Source: Manis javanica
Taxonomy: Eukaryota; Chordata; Mammalia; Pholidota; Manidae
Assembly (NCBI RefSeq): GCF_040802235.1
Contig: NC_133161.1
Location: forward strand, 147,427,121 to 147,491,120
Direction of reading: 5' to 3'
DNA: 64,000 nucleotides
Notes under the pieces: model-generated
Told to the model about the DNA's origin: nothing
Database searches by the model: none
The model's input: the letters and a program-made list of their open reading frames with translations, nothing else
In this document: piece by piece, positions 20,901 through 31,500 of the stretch
Layout: each line of letters starts with the position of its first letter
Position numbering within the stretch: the first letter of the stretch is position 1
Made by a program: the position numbers and the translations under genes

Positions 20901-21325
20901 ATGAAGTAGGGCCGGCCCCGTCACTCGGCCCCGGCCAGAGCAGTGGGCCTCCTTGCCTCGCCCTGGCCGTTTCCTCCCCTGCTTCTTTCTTCCAGCCTAA
21001 GATGCGCGATGAGCGCCTGCTCCTCAGTCCTTCCTGCCCGGCACAGGATGCGTGTTCCATTTCTACCCAGTGGAGGAACTGATAACATTTGCGCTACTCA
21101 GTTTAAAAAGAAATTCCTCCGTACCATCTATTCTCAGGCAGGAGAGGCTTGGCCAGGGCGGGACGTGGGGAGACAGGGGACAGGTGGAAAGGGAGACGCA
21201 GGGCGGAAAGAGGGACGCTGGCCGCAGCCAGAGTCCTTCCCTGGTTCACTGAAGGGGATGCATTTCGCATCTACTCTTGAAAAAGAGGATGGGCTGGGGT
21301 TCTCCTGATTGTTCTTGTACCATGC
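20901..21325. other. Unassigned unique sequence
   Basis: Purine-rich at 21150-21220. Nothing supportable. Confidence 0.5.
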
Positions 21326-21660
21326 CCGGCAATCTCCTGCCTTGTGGCACCCCCATGACTTACTCCTTCACCTCCTTTAAGGGCTGTGTCAGAGGGCACC
21401 TACCCTGACCTCCGTGCTTAAAACTGCATTACCTGCCTCCCACCAGCTGCCATCCCCCTGGCCTTCTGATTCTCCAGCACCTAGTAACTCCTAGCTTAGC
21501 GTACGACTTCCTTACGCAGGATGTTATGTGAGTTTGCACTCTGCCACCACTACACTGCAAGTGTCAAGAGGACGACGGTTCTGTGTGTTTTGTCCACAGC
21601 AACTAGAACACTACTTAGCACACGGTAGATACACAGTAAGAACGGGTAAAGGAATGGATT
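21326..21660 (+). repeat. L2 LINE 3' end, plus orientation
   Basis: 'ccttcacctcctttaagggctgtgtcagagggcacctaccctgacc... cactacactgcaagtgtcaagaggacgacgg... ccacagcaactagaacactacttagcacacggtagatacacag' is the full L2 3' terminal order. Confidence 0.85.
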
Positions 21661-21825
21661 CAGTAATCAACCATGGATCTTCAGCTGGGAGAACTGGGGG
21701 ACCTGATAGCAACCCCTCAATGCGTGGGTGAAGAAAGGGGGGCAAGACAAGGCTCCAGGGAGGGGGTGACACTCAAGTTAAACCTTCTTTCCCATTCTCT
21801 TTTTCCTCTTCCTCGACTATTTCGC

Positions 21826-21925
21826 CTTGTGCATTTGTTAATTCATTCATTTACTTACTCATTCAGAAAAGAGTTTTTGTAGACTCACCCACTCAGTAAA
21901 CACCATGCAAAAAATATTATTTGAC
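21826..21925 (-). repeat. L2 3' tail, minus orientation
   Basis: 'gcatttgttaattcattcatttacttactcattcag... cactcagtaaacaccatgc' matches the reversed (TGAATGAA)n-containing L2 tail. Confidence 0.6.
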
Positions 21926-22080
21926 ACATATGGATCACTTTGCTCCATTTATCTCATCTGAACAACTCTATAAGCTTATTGCTATTACTATCCCCATATT
22001 ACAGGTGATAAAATTATGGCTCAGAGAGGTTAAGTGGCCTGTGCAGTCACACAACTAGAAAATGGAGTGGGCGAGGCAGG
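21926..22080 (-). repeat. MIR SINE, minus orientation
   Basis: 'tatccccatattacaggtgataaaattatggctcagagaggttaagtggcctgtgcagtcacacaac' is the reversed MIR core. Confidence 0.85.
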
Positions 22081-22519
22081 CACAAAGGTCTAACTCCAAA
22101 CTTCTGTGGGCACCTCTACATCTTTTTCCCATCTGTCCCTGTTTCCTTCCTGCCTCTCAGGCCATATTAAATGGTCCAACCAAGGTGGCAGGAGAGTCAG
22201 CCAAGGTCCCCCAGAGCGGGAACCCATTTGAGGGCTCCAAATGCCCCCATGAAGCCACCTCTCACTATCCCATCTGCTCTCCACCTCCTGGCCCCACACT
22301 ATGAGCCCCTCATACAGATGCTGGTGTGACTCACAGCCTCAGGATCAGTCCCTGGGAAAGAAAGAGGGTTCATAAAACCTTACAGCAGTTTTATAACCCA
22401 TTCCTGGCTTTTACAGATGTACTGGGCAGCCAAGGCTAGTGAGCAGTGAAGTGTCTGGGGCAGTGGGTGGACCATGAATCGGTGAGAATAGCTGCAACTT
22501 TTTTGTGAAAATCCCACCA
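22081..22519. other. Unassigned unique sequence
   Basis: No gene or repeat supported; a faint reversed MIR trace lies at 22385-22440. Confidence 0.45.
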
Positions 22520-22735
22520 TCATGTAGCTGCCTGAACGGGAAGGACAGAGCGAGAAGGCGGCATTTCTTCACATCTCTACAGACAGCCTCAAGGGCACTT
22601 TGACATTTGATTTCCACCAAGTGAAGTGAGTATTATTTCAGATTCACAGCCTGCCCAGAGAGGTTGTGTAGACCCAACGGTGGCAGAGTCAGGACCCAGA
22701 CTCCAGCTGTCCCACCTGAGTTCAGATATGATGCT
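22520..22735 (-). repeat. MIR SINE, minus orientation (decayed)
   Basis: 'tatttcagattcacagcctgcccagagaggttgtgtagacccaacggtggcagagtcaggacccagactccagctgtcc' follows reversed MIR order. Confidence 0.65.
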
Positions 22736-23079
22736 TTGTTCCTGGGATGGCCTGGGATGGCATTAACTCTCAGTGACCTCTGCCACTACCTTCAGAGACA
22801 GGTCCCAGGCAGGGTCACACCCCATGAGGTTTCTGTCCCAGCTCCATTGCCCAGATGTATCCCAGGGCAGCCTCCCAGGGCAGCCTCCCAGGACATCTCT
22901 GCTGCCAACACCCAAGGGTTGAGGATTTATCACCCATGTCTGGGCCCCTGGAGCCCCAGCTCAGCTCCTTCATGTCCCTTCATACTCCTCCCACGTCTAC
23001 TCCGCAAGCCATCCACCCTGTCATTTCCAGGGCATAGCTCATGTTAGCACCCGACAAGGGCTCTCGGAGTACGAGCAAT
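22736..23079. other. Unassigned; two tiny tandem repeats
   Basis: cctgggatggcctgggatggc (22741-22761) and agggcagcctcccagggcagcctcc (22864-22888) are doublets. Otherwise unique. Confidence 0.5.
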
Positions 23080-23275
23080 GCCTCACAGACATAATTGCCT
23101 ATGTTACTTGGCTCATTCCTAATGAAAACATGAGTGAAATGGGTCTTGTCATGCTTCTTTTACAGATGAGGAAACAGGTTCAGAAAAATCAAGTGATTTC
23201 TCACATGTCACACAGCTGGTGACTGATGGAAGCAGGATCTGAATCAGGTGACCTGATTCAAGTCCAGGTCCTCTT
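23080..23275 (-). repeat. MIR SINE, minus orientation
   Basis: 'cttttacagatgaggaaacaggttcag' followed by 'gtcacacagctggtgactgatggaagcaggatctgaatcaggtgacctgattcaag' is well-preserved reversed MIR. Confidence 0.9.
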
Positions 23276-23724
23276 TCCTTCTCTAAGGAAGTCTCAGGTG
23301 GTCCCACGTCACTCCTACATGTTCAGGCTGGCAATATTTCAGACTCAGTGGGCTTCCTGCTTCCTTCCTACTTGAAAGCCGGAGCTGCCTTTCTTAACTA
23401 CTTTGGCCCAAAGCGACTGGGCTCTTCCCAGCATGTAGAGGGTGGTATTCCTTAGTTACCAGACGCTGACACCAGCCCCCATACCACCGCTAACATCTCG
23501 TGTGGACCCATGCTAGGGACCCAGTTGATTCCCCTTAGGCCAGGATCCTGTGACTTTGAATCACCAAGTTCAAAGGTATAATAACCGTGAAAATCATTTT
23601 GTCTGACACCTGCCTCCTGGAAGAGCCTGCTGTCCCATGTGGGAGGACTTCTAGCCTGCTTTCAACCCCTCTTCCCCTAGAAGCTTCAGCCCCTTTACAA
23701 CACCCTAAAGCGATTGTATGGTGA
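23276..23724. other. Unassigned unique sequence
   Basis: Nothing supportable on either strand. Confidence 0.5.
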
Positions 23725-24140
23725 ACAAGACCCGTCCTAATCTGGCCCCCTGCTGGCCCAGAAGCCCTCTGTCCGTGTTCTTCCCCAGCACATCTCCCTA
23801 TGTCCCAGTGCCTGGCACTGCCTGCACCTCTCAGAGGCCCAGCGCTGTCTCAGCCCTCCACCCCAGGCTGCGTCCTCACACCTGTGCTCTGCCTCGACCT
23901 GTACCACCTCCCAGGCTTGCTTGCCTGCCGACCACCTACTCATTCGTCAAGACACAGGTTAAATGCTGCCTCCCCTATGAAGCCTTTCCTGATACATGCC
24001 TGGTCTCTCCCCACAGAGACACCAATATTCCCCCCCTAGGCAGTCCTACCTGTGCCCAACATAAAGAACTAGCTCCCTTCTATGTCTGTGAGCATTTGGA
24101 GAGCAGGGACACTATTTGGCTTCTCTCATAGTCTACAGGG
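23725..24140 (+). repeat. L2 LINE 3' region, plus orientation
   Basis: Long, readable L2: 'cctaatctggccccctgctggccc... catctccctatgtcccagtgcctggcactgcc... caagacacaggttaaatgctgcctcccctatgaagcctttcctgat... gtgagcatttggagagcagggacactatttggc'. Confidence 0.9.
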
Positions 24141-24311
24141 CTTACCAGTGATCCCGAGACCCTGTAGATATGCTGCATACACTTCCTGACACGTGAACAG
24201 GTGAAAGGTGAGCGGCCAGCTGTGTGCAGGTGGAAAGAGGAGGAAACTACACCCTCACAGGGCTTAAGGTGCCAAGGGTGCCTTGTCCAGTGGATGACAG
24301 ATGCCTGAAGA

Positions 24312-24520
24312 ACAAAAGATGGTGTACGCACACGGTGGACTGTTACTCAGCCGTAAGTGGATGCGGATTCTGACACATTACAACACGGGTGAGCCTGGAA
24401 GATAATACGCTAGGTGAGATAAGGACGAATACTGTGTGATTCCACTTACACGCGGTCCCTAGAATAGCCACACTCAGACACAGGAAGGAGAATGGTGGGT
24501 GCCAGGGGATGGGGTTGGTT
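24312..24520 (+). mobile_element. L1 LINE 3' fragment, plus orientation
   Basis: 'gacagatgcctg... gtggactgttactcagccgtaagtgg' corresponds to the end of L1 ORF2. It is followed by 'gcctggaagataatacgctaggtgagataagg', 'atactgtgtgattccacttacac' and 'gaatggtgggtgccaggggatgggg'. Old, non-functional fragment. Confidence 0.85.
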
Positions 24521-25617
24521 GGGGGTGGTGATCAGGAAGGCTCCCTAAGAGGGAGAACAGCAGAGGGGAGTCCTCAGGCACCCCTAAGAACCCTCCCTGG
24601 GAGTGCACCCATCTGCCCCTCCCCCATGACCACAGAACACAAGGTCTCAAGCCATCCCAAAACACCAAGCATGCCAAGTAGATTTAAGCCCCATCCTGGA
24701 CCTTCCCATCCCCAGTACAGCCAGTGAGAAATTGGGTCTGATCTCTGCCTCGAAGAACAGTGTTTGAGAGAGGTACATTTACACAGGCATTTTATTCCTT
24801 GCTGTGCACAGAAGTACAGCTGTGCATCGACTTGCAGGCTTTGCATTTCCAGGCTGTCTTGCTTTGCACGCCTCATACCCTTGGCCCTCAAGAATGCTGG
24901 GAAACCAAACTAGCAGCAGCCTCGTTGGCATGAACCTGTGAGCACAGATTGGCCTCTGCAGTCCTCTGCAGTGTAGGCCAAGGTACTGGCAGTCCACTTG
25001 GGGGAACCAGGTGAGCCCCCGATCCAGAAGCACCAGGTGGAGAGCTGGCATGGAATCTCTCATCTCCAGCACAGGCCATGAGGACAAAGGATATCTAGGG
25101 ATGGAACCTCAATGCAAGCTGCTCATGAAGACTGTCCCACACAGGGGGCTCCTGCCAGAACAGTCCACCCCTGAAAAGTCAAGTCGTGGTACCGGAGGGC
25201 GTGCTGACTGTGCACCTGTTATTTGCACTCCCCTGACTGCTCTCTCTGAGGTGTGCCGCCATGCCTGCAGTCTAGGAGGGCAGGTGCCAAGGACCCAACT
25301 CACTGTAATAGAGGGCAGATGCACATCAACAGATGCAGCCAGTGCTGTCAGGGCCCAGAGGGTGAGTAAGCTGCTGAACCCCTGGGAATGTATCCAGCCA
25401 AAACAGCCTCCAAACACACATGGTCTGGGGCTGCTTTTCCAGCAGTGCTGGGAGCCGACCGAATCAGAGGCTATGGCCAGAGGCTGATTACTTCTCCCCA
25501 GGCAGGCAGCCGGGGCTGCCCCAAGCCATGGAGCGGGAAGGAAACAAGACACTGATGCCCTCAATGACTCTGGAAAACAAGATACAGGCTGGGCAGAAAC
25601 AAAGGCCTCAGGCTCAG
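24521..25617. other. Unassigned 1.1-kb block with open frames on both strands
   Basis: No MIR, L2 or L1 signature. Open frames overlap head to head (plus 25011-25487, minus 25109-25648), but neither shows a domain, and neither is flanked by convincing splice sites. Could be a decayed LTR or unique DNA; I cannot decide. Confidence 0.4.
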
Positions 25618-25820
25618 CTAGGCCTGGGTGCAAGTTTAGCTCTTCCACTTGCTGTGTGGCTTTGAGGGAGTTATTTAACCTCTCTGAGCTTTAAGTTCTC
25701 CATCTACAGTATAAGGATAACAATCCTTCCATCACAAAGTTGTTGTAAAGGTGAAACACAAAGGTGTACGGAGAGCCTTCAGCACAGACCTGGAGTGGTG
25801 CAAACACTCATAGCCTGTAT
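25618..25820 (+). repeat. MIR SINE, plus orientation (cluster copy 1)
   Basis: 'cttgctgtgtggctttgagggagttatttaacctctctgagctttaagttctccatctacagtataaggataacaat' followed by 'aaagttgttgtaaaggtgaaac'. Clear MIR, first of about five plus-oriented copies. Confidence 0.9.
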
Positions 25821-25959
25821 CACTAATAGTATCCCTGGCTAAGATTTGCTTGGACGATCCTTTGGGGCCACTGATTGATTTATTCAGTATCCAGGTAGGT
25901 CATGTAGCTTAGAAGTTTCCCAGGGCTATTGGGAGATGCCTTATTTCTGAGCTTGGGCC

Positions 25960-26095
25960 ATCGATGAAGATGTCCTATGGTCCAATGTTGTTATTAGTAC
26001 TTGACACAGGGTTGTCATAAGGATTATATGAGCTACCCTATGTAAAGCGCACTTTGCAGTGCCGGACACAGGGTAAATGCCAGCGTGGTGTACAA
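25960..26095 (+). repeat. MIR 3' half, plus orientation (cluster copy 2)
   Basis: 'acacagggttgtcataaggattatatgagctaccctatgtaaagcgcactttgcagtgccggacacagggtaaatgcc' is the MIR 3' half. The preceding 5' half is not recognisable. Confidence 0.8.
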
Positions 26096-26099
26096 AGTG

Positions 26100-26325
26100 A
26101 AGAACACAGGCCCTGGAGACAAGCTCCAGAGCCTGGGTTTGAACTCCAGCACCTCTAGGTCCTAGCAGTGTGCCCCTGAGCAAGTGATGTGAGCTCTCCC
26201 TGACTTGGCGCCCTCCTCCGTGAACTGAAAATGGTTAGACCGATGCTCATCTCATGGAGTCGTGGGGATTCAAGGAGATAAAAGACACGGGGCAGGCAGA
26301 GAAGTCCCTGGCCCTCATAGGGCTG
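26100..26325 (+). repeat. MIR SINE, plus orientation (cluster copy 3)
   Basis: 'gccctggagacaagctccagagcctgggtttgaactcc', 'gtgcccctgagcaagtgatg' and 'catggagtcgtggggattcaaggagataaaa' occur in MIR order. Confidence 0.8.
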
Positions 26326-26354
26326 CAGGAGTTCACTGTCACTACTGTGAAGTC

Positions 26355-26580
26355 CTGCGTGAGACTCTGGTACTGTGGATTTTGCAGCAAGAACACTGGA
26401 CTTGAATCCAGAAACTCAGGTCTGAGTTCTGGCTCCAACAATAAAAGGCTACCTGACGGTGGACAGATGACCTAACCTCTCGGAGTCTGTTACCTTATGT
26501 GAACACCAGGCATAATAATGCCTATCCACCTACCCTGACAGGCTCATGTGAGAGAGAAAACACTTTGTAAACTGTAAAGA
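26355..26580 (+). repeat. MIR-type SINE, plus orientation (cluster copy 4)
   Basis: 'agcaagaacactggacttgaatccagaaactcaggtctgagttctggctcc', 'gatgacctaacctctcggagtctg' and 'gcctatccacctaccctgacaggctcatgtgagagag' are in MIR order. Confidence 0.8.
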
Positions 26581-26639
26581 AAAAGAAAATTGTAATAGAT
26601 AACGAAGAAATGAAGTTGTAGTACAAAGTATTTTTATAA

Positions 26640-26850
26640 TTTGTGGAAGAGAGAAAAATGCACAGAGATAAACATGCACGCTTATACAGCAGGGAAATTG
26701 CTCAGAGAATAAATAATGGGACCTGGGAGATGAAAGAGTGGGCTTGGGGATTTTTCCTTATTTTCAACGCCTCTGTACTATTTGAAAAATGATTTTTAAA
26801 ACAAGCAAGTTTTCCTCTCATGATTTAAAACCAAAGCAGTAATTTTCTGA
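26640..26850 (+). mobile_element. Possible L1 3' UTR fragment
   Basis: The 'tttttccttattttcaacgcctctgtactatttgaaaaatgatttttaaaacaagc' stretch resembles the 3' ends of old L1 elements. The upstream AT-rich portion is uncertain. Confidence 0.4.
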
Positions 26851-26854
26851 ACAT

Positions 26855-27010
26855 GATGGATTATTAGTAGATTGCCCAGGACTGCAGGCAGCGAGTTCCT
26901 GTCCTGGCTCGGAAGGAGAGATGCACAGGTTCCCAGCCACTTTACTCACAGCCTCTGTTTTTCCTTCTGTAAAATGGGGTGGCCATTCCCTCTTCACCTC
27001 CCAGCTTTAC
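26855..27010 (+). repeat. MIR SINE, plus orientation (cluster copy 5)
   Basis: 'gcagcgagttcctgtcctggctcgg... cactttactcacagcctctgtttttccttctgtaaaatggggtggcc' is a decayed MIR. Confidence 0.65.
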
Positions 27011-28150
27011 AAACCAAGAGGAAAGATAAAGAAGCGACTCCTATCAAAAATAACAATGAACACAAACACAAAACCTGTTTTGAAACTACCTACCTCAAGC
27101 CTAAAATCCCGGAGCTTCTAGGCCTTCCCAGGCGGGCAGAGCTCCCACCCACGGCCTGAGGGGACAGAAGGGCAGACAGGTGGCTCGGCCATGGTCTCTC
27201 CTACTGCTCCTGATCCCAGGAGGCCCTCCCCTGCCTCCCTGCCTCCCTGCCCGCCAGGCTGGCCCCGGAAATCCGGACTGGAGACGCCAAGGAGCCTTCG
27301 AGAGGCCCTTCACTCTGTATCCCACCCGGGCGGCACCCCCAGGCGAGGAGGGAGGGAGTGGGGCTGGAGGCCATGTGTGCCCACGCCTGGTCCCGGCTTC
27401 CCTCTGCCCCACGGGCACCTCCCTGGTGTCCCCACTTCGGCCAGGCTGCCTTGGAGTCTCTCTGACCTCTCTGTAGCTCCCAGTTGCCTCTGGGAGGAGA
27501 GGGCGGAGAGGGGGGGAGAGGGATCATCTCAGCGTTTACCCAATTAGTGGTAATTAGAAGGCGAGGCCGCGTGCCCTCACAGCTGCTGGGAAGGGCAGAG
27601 CCGCTGCGGAGGGGCCACTGAATGGGTGCAGGGCGCACCGTCTGCGAGAAGGGGGCCCAGCCGGCTCCTCGCATCCCCGCCTCACACCCCAACCCGCAGA
27701 AGTGCGCGGGTCTCTCCTGGCAGCTGCTCCTCCCGCGCACCATTTCTGGGATCTGCCCTTGACTCTCAGCCCCCAGAGGAGCAGCCTTGGGCTGTGCCCA
27801 CTGGGCCCAGTCCGGCCTGTGCCTGGCCTGAGGCCCTATGCCCAGGGTAACCCAGGCACCCCCCCCTACCAAGGAGAGCCAAGCTCCCAGTACTGGGCCT
27901 GCTGCCTCTCCGGGCCCCCACCGCCCTGGTTCCTGGTTACCCCTGAGGCACCGTGGGCTGGCAGGGACCCCTGCGAGGCGGGGCAGCTGGGACCTCACTC
28001 CCCCATGCTCGATGGGGTCACAATTCCTCTTCTGCTTCCTTGAGCCCAGACAGTGCGTCCCGGACCTGGAGCAGAACCTCAGACCTGACGGCATCTCAGG
28101 AGGTCAGCACATGTGTCCCTCCTTGGTAACAGATCTCAGTAGGTGGAGAG
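27011..28150. other. GC-rich unassigned block
   Basis: High GC gives a 297-codon minus-strand frame (27201-28094) and overlapping plus-strand frames. Their translations are Pro/Gly/Ser/Arg-rich without domains, and the same DNA is open on the other strand, so I do not call genes. CpG density is clearly lower than in the 18.1-18.8 kb island. A homeodomain doublet lies at 27541-27557. Confidence 0.5.
27541..27557. promoter_or_regulatory. Homeodomain doublet CAATTAGTGGTAATTAG
   Basis: Two AATTAG words repeat with a 10-bp pitch, one helical turn apart, inside otherwise GC-rich DNA. The spacing would put two homeodomains on one face of the helix. Confidence 0.45.
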
Positions 28151-28154
28151 GAAG

Positions 28155-28590
28155 GAATGGAGAAGCCATTTTTATTAGGAGCATGACCTGCCCTGACCCC
28201 AGCATTAGGCACCAGCTGTTTGCACTGTCCATCCTGTCAATGCTTATTAGAGATTCTGATTAACCTCTGTGGAGATCCATTATCTCTGTGCCAGGGAATT
28301 TACTATTAATTCCCATCTGTGCCGGATTACTTACAGTTAGTGGTCGGTACTTTTCCACGGTCTCACAACACATCTTAATCAGATGGTGAGTGGGTTTAAT
28401 TAGCCGAAGTATAGGTTTTATTTTTTTTTATTCATATAACTACTTAATCTAATGGAAGCCTATTATCTGTGGCTTTTTCCCATGCATAATTATTGCTGTT
28501 TTTAATTGATGGTGCATCGGGGTTGCAGCTACAATATGGCAGCTGAAACGCAAAGTTGCCTTTCCCTGGGATGAAGGTTGAGAAAATGAG
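28155..28590. promoter_or_regulatory. Candidate conserved enhancer island G (about 430 bp)
   Basis: The longest uninterrupted enhancer-like block: no repeat signature, AT-rich, with CAGATGG E-box (28380-28386), TAATTAG (28397-28403), 'gattaacctctg', 'tactattaattccc', 'gcataattattgctgtttttaattgatgg'. Sharp composition boundary with the GC-rich block to its left. Reads like a strongly constrained vertebrate element; conservation untested. Confidence 0.6.
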
Positions 28591-29799
28591 TTGTCAGTGA
28601 GGCATCAGATTTCTTGTTTTCCCTGAGATGTGGGCTCCCGTGTGGAAGCTGCTGGCTCCTGCCAACAGAAAGGAAATGTGGTTCTCAGCTGGTGACCCCT
28701 GGGCTTCACTGCTGCAGAATGCCCTTCAGGAGCCCCCGGGGCTGGAGCCAAGCAGGAGCAGCTGGGAAAGACAGCTATTTGTCAATCCAACCAGATCACA
28801 AGCAACCCCAGGGCAGGTCTTCTCCTCCTTCTGGCTCATCCATCCCAGAGGCCCTGGGATAGGCTCATGCACCCTGTGGACTCGCCATGCACATGCCGTG
28901 AATTCAGCTCAGCTGAGATGCTGCAGGAAGCCTGGACTCTTGGAGAGAATCAGCTGCCTTACAAAGATGAATCTGAAGCTCTCCCTACAGAGACGGATCC
29001 AATTTCAAATTTGGACAGGGGCTCTCATCCAACCTGCAGAAGATCCTAGCTGTTCTTCTTTAGACCCTGCTCTTCCGTGGGATGGATTGTCAAGGTTCCG
29101 GTGACCGTTTGGGACAGCGCAAGATGTCCAAGGGCTAAAGAAGTGTCCATCCACCTCCATCATAAGAGAGAGAAGGGTGGGATAGTATCTGGTCAAAAGC
29201 AGGACCCCATCCGTTTCCTAGTAACTCTAGAAATAAGCTCTCCCAAGGAACTGGTAGGGGAATGAGGTGGCCAGCTAGCAAAGCTCCCAGCTGACCTGAA
29301 ATGGAAGGACTCTAGGGTCTTTGATGAGTTTTTCAGAGTACCCGGGGCCGAGCAGGACAGGGAGCCAAGATACCCACAAGACAGAGTGTTGTCCCTCCCG
29401 ATCTCTCTCCCATGCCCACCCCACTCTGCCCGCTGCCTCAGGCTCTCTCCAGACCAGTCAGAGGAAATCTGCATAGTTGAGTTCAAAGACGCATTTCCCT
29501 CCTGCTTGTCTCTTCCTGTTAAATGATGTGACACAGAAAGGAGGCCATGGGAAGGAAAGGTGCTGGGGCTTTCTGGGTGAGCTGTCTTTTCCAGGACAGT
29601 CCAAGTTAGTGGCTGGACCAGAAGGCATGCACTTTCTCTCCCAGCCCATGGCCACGGCGGCCATTGCTGGTGGTGGCACTGGGGTTATTCCTTCCTTCCC
29701 ATTTTGCAAAAATATTTGCACAGAGACTTCTGTGTCTGACCCACAGTCAGCAGCAGACAGGAGCCACGGATTCCTCTTGCAGCGTTTTACAGGGTGACG
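28591..29799. other. Unassigned unique sequence
   Basis: No repeats or genes supported; open frames on both strands are unrecognisable. Confidence 0.5.
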
Positions 29800-29930
29800 G
29801 ATCAGATAATGTACACTTAGCAAGTGCACAAATAATGTGAATCAGGGTTGGCATAGTGCAGTGAGGTGTAAAAAAAGCAATTTGAATTGTTCTAGGGAAA
29901 CGCCAGAGCCGCTCTGACATGCTTACTTGC
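29800..29930. promoter_or_regulatory. Weak candidate element
   Basis: Short repeat-free AT-rich patch (gatcagataatgtac, aaataatgtgaatcagg, gcaatttgaattgttc) in GC-richer surroundings. Confidence 0.3.
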
Positions 29931-31379
29931 CAGAACGCTGCCCTGTGCCCCTCCGAGGGCTGAGCTCCAGGCCCTGGCTGGACGGCAGTGAAGCTGCCCT
30001 GCATGGCTGGCCTGGAGGAGAGCTGCCCCAGAGAGGGAGGCACTTGCATCTGCTCAGAGAAGGGAGAGGGCCAGAGTGACCACAGAAAGCAGAGCTCTAG
30101 TTCAGCCGGGAGGGGCTGGTTTGACCCACAGACCTGGTGAGACTCTCAGCAGGAGGAGGAGGGAGAGGGTGAGATGGACGATGTGCTGTGGGGGGGTAGG
30201 GGTGGGGGACTCGGCCACACATGGGCGGGCAAGCTGGCGCTGTACACAGATCGCCTTGGGCAGACGGATCGGTAGGCTCCTTGGACTTCTAGAAGTCCTC
30301 TGGCCATCCCCCTGCCTCCAGGCAGAACTGTGCCTCCCCTCCCACACAACAAATGGGTTTGAATTTGTTTCAAAGGCTCTCCAAACGAAGGAGACTTCAC
30401 ACCCTTTTTTAGTCACCTATTATAGTGTCTTACAACGCCCACCCTCCGGAAGTCCTTCACATACAGCCTAGATCAAATCCTTCAGGCAGGCATCAGCTTA
30501 CACCTCTCATGTGGCTCTGGCCGCACTTGGGAAGCTGGTATGTGAGCCTGTGCAAGCTAAGCAAAGGCCTGGCCACAGTGTCTTGTCCTTGCTGTCCTGG
30601 TACGTGAGCCAGTAGCCAGCTCACCCCGTAGGCTGGCCCTCTCTCCTGCTGTCCTTTCCAGCCCCGGCTGCTCTGAGCCCCCTTTTTCAGTCCTGCATTG
30701 CTCTCTGGCCCTGAAAAATCAGACTAGCCCGTGGCGCTTGCAGGCTAAGGAGGCTTCTCCTCCGCTTGGGCCGTCCGCGTCAGCCTCTGCCCTCACTCCC
30801 CTATCCCGCCACACGGCTTCCGTGAGGCGTCCTGTTTATCCTGTGACACCTGCTGGGCAGCTTACCTAGCAAAGCCACGAAGCCTCTGCGACCTTCCCAG
30901 CCCCAGGTGATGTCTCCCAGCTCCCAGGGCAGCCAAGGCTAGGCTCACAGACGATGGTCGGGAAAATGGTTCGGATTTATTTTTCAATAACAACAAGCAG
31001 ACATGGCCAACCTCCTCCATTAAGACCCTTAGTCAAGCCAAGCTCCAGCCCCACAACGCGGTTTCTGAGTGTTTTATGAGACCCGGTCATGAGGGAGTGT
31101 GGTAGGAGATCTCCTGATTGTTCCAAATGAAAGCCGATTACAGGAAGTCAGGGAGTTTTTTGGTGGCTTGGGAAGCTGAGAGGTTTCGGGGTAATGAATG
31201 GCCAGGCTGCCGTCTGCCCACCTGCATTACTGACCTCAGAGTGGCCAGGCGGGGAGCCCAGCACAGATTAAGAATCCAAACAAAAGGGAAGATAGGACAG
31301 GCCTGGGGACAGGCAACCTGCTGAGGGACTGGCTGAGGCTTCCCAACTTTTTCCCAGGAAATCTGGGGACACATTTCCA
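29931..31379. other. Unassigned; G-rich run near 30188
   Basis: A guanine-rich stretch (gtgggggggtaggggtgggggac, 30188-30210) could form a G-quadruplex. 30955-31045 is mildly AT-rich (ggatttatttttcaataacaacaagc). No gene or repeat family recognised. Confidence 0.45.
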
Positions 31380-31407
31380 TGTTGACTTTGCATAAATTTG
31401 TGTTCTA

Positions 31408-31425
31408 ATTTGCATTTATTTGCAT
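31408..31425. promoter_or_regulatory. Two ATTTGCAT octamers at 10-bp pitch
   Basis: ATTTGCAT at 31408-31415 and 31418-31425, separated by TT, so two POU-domain sites lie exactly one helical turn apart. Confidence 0.6.
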
Positions 31426-31469
31426 TTTTGCCTTCAAAACACCCAAACTCCCAGAATATAAAATAAAAT

Positions 31470-31490
31470 GCAATTAATTAATTAATTGGT
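31470..31490. repeat. (AATT)n microsatellite
   Basis: About four units of attaattaattaattgg; also supplies consecutive TAAT/ATTA homeodomain cores. Confidence 0.8.
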
Positions 31491-31500
31491 ATGATGGATG

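Larger units (their letters stand above)
31380..31500. promoter_or_regulatory. Candidate element H with tandem octamers
   Basis: AT-rich, repeat-free segment holding two perfect octamers (31408-31425), an additional tttgcata word (31388) and a (TTAA/AATT)n run rich in homeodomain cores (31470-31490). Confidence 0.5.

Noticed and set aside
25109..25648. 179-codon minus-strand frame opposite a 158-codon plus frame
   Set aside because: Mutually overlapping frames with no domain; no evidence of a processed pseudogene (no poly-A, no recognisable parent).
25872..25879. Second perfect TGATTGAT (PBX-HOX) site
   Set aside because: Lies between MIR copies in tgattgatttattcag, which may be an L2-type tail; no surrounding motif cluster, so probably chance.
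27201..28094. 297-codon minus-strand open frame
   Set aside because: GC-rich sequence, no domain or compositional hallmark of a real protein, no splice or promoter context, and the opposite strand is open as well.
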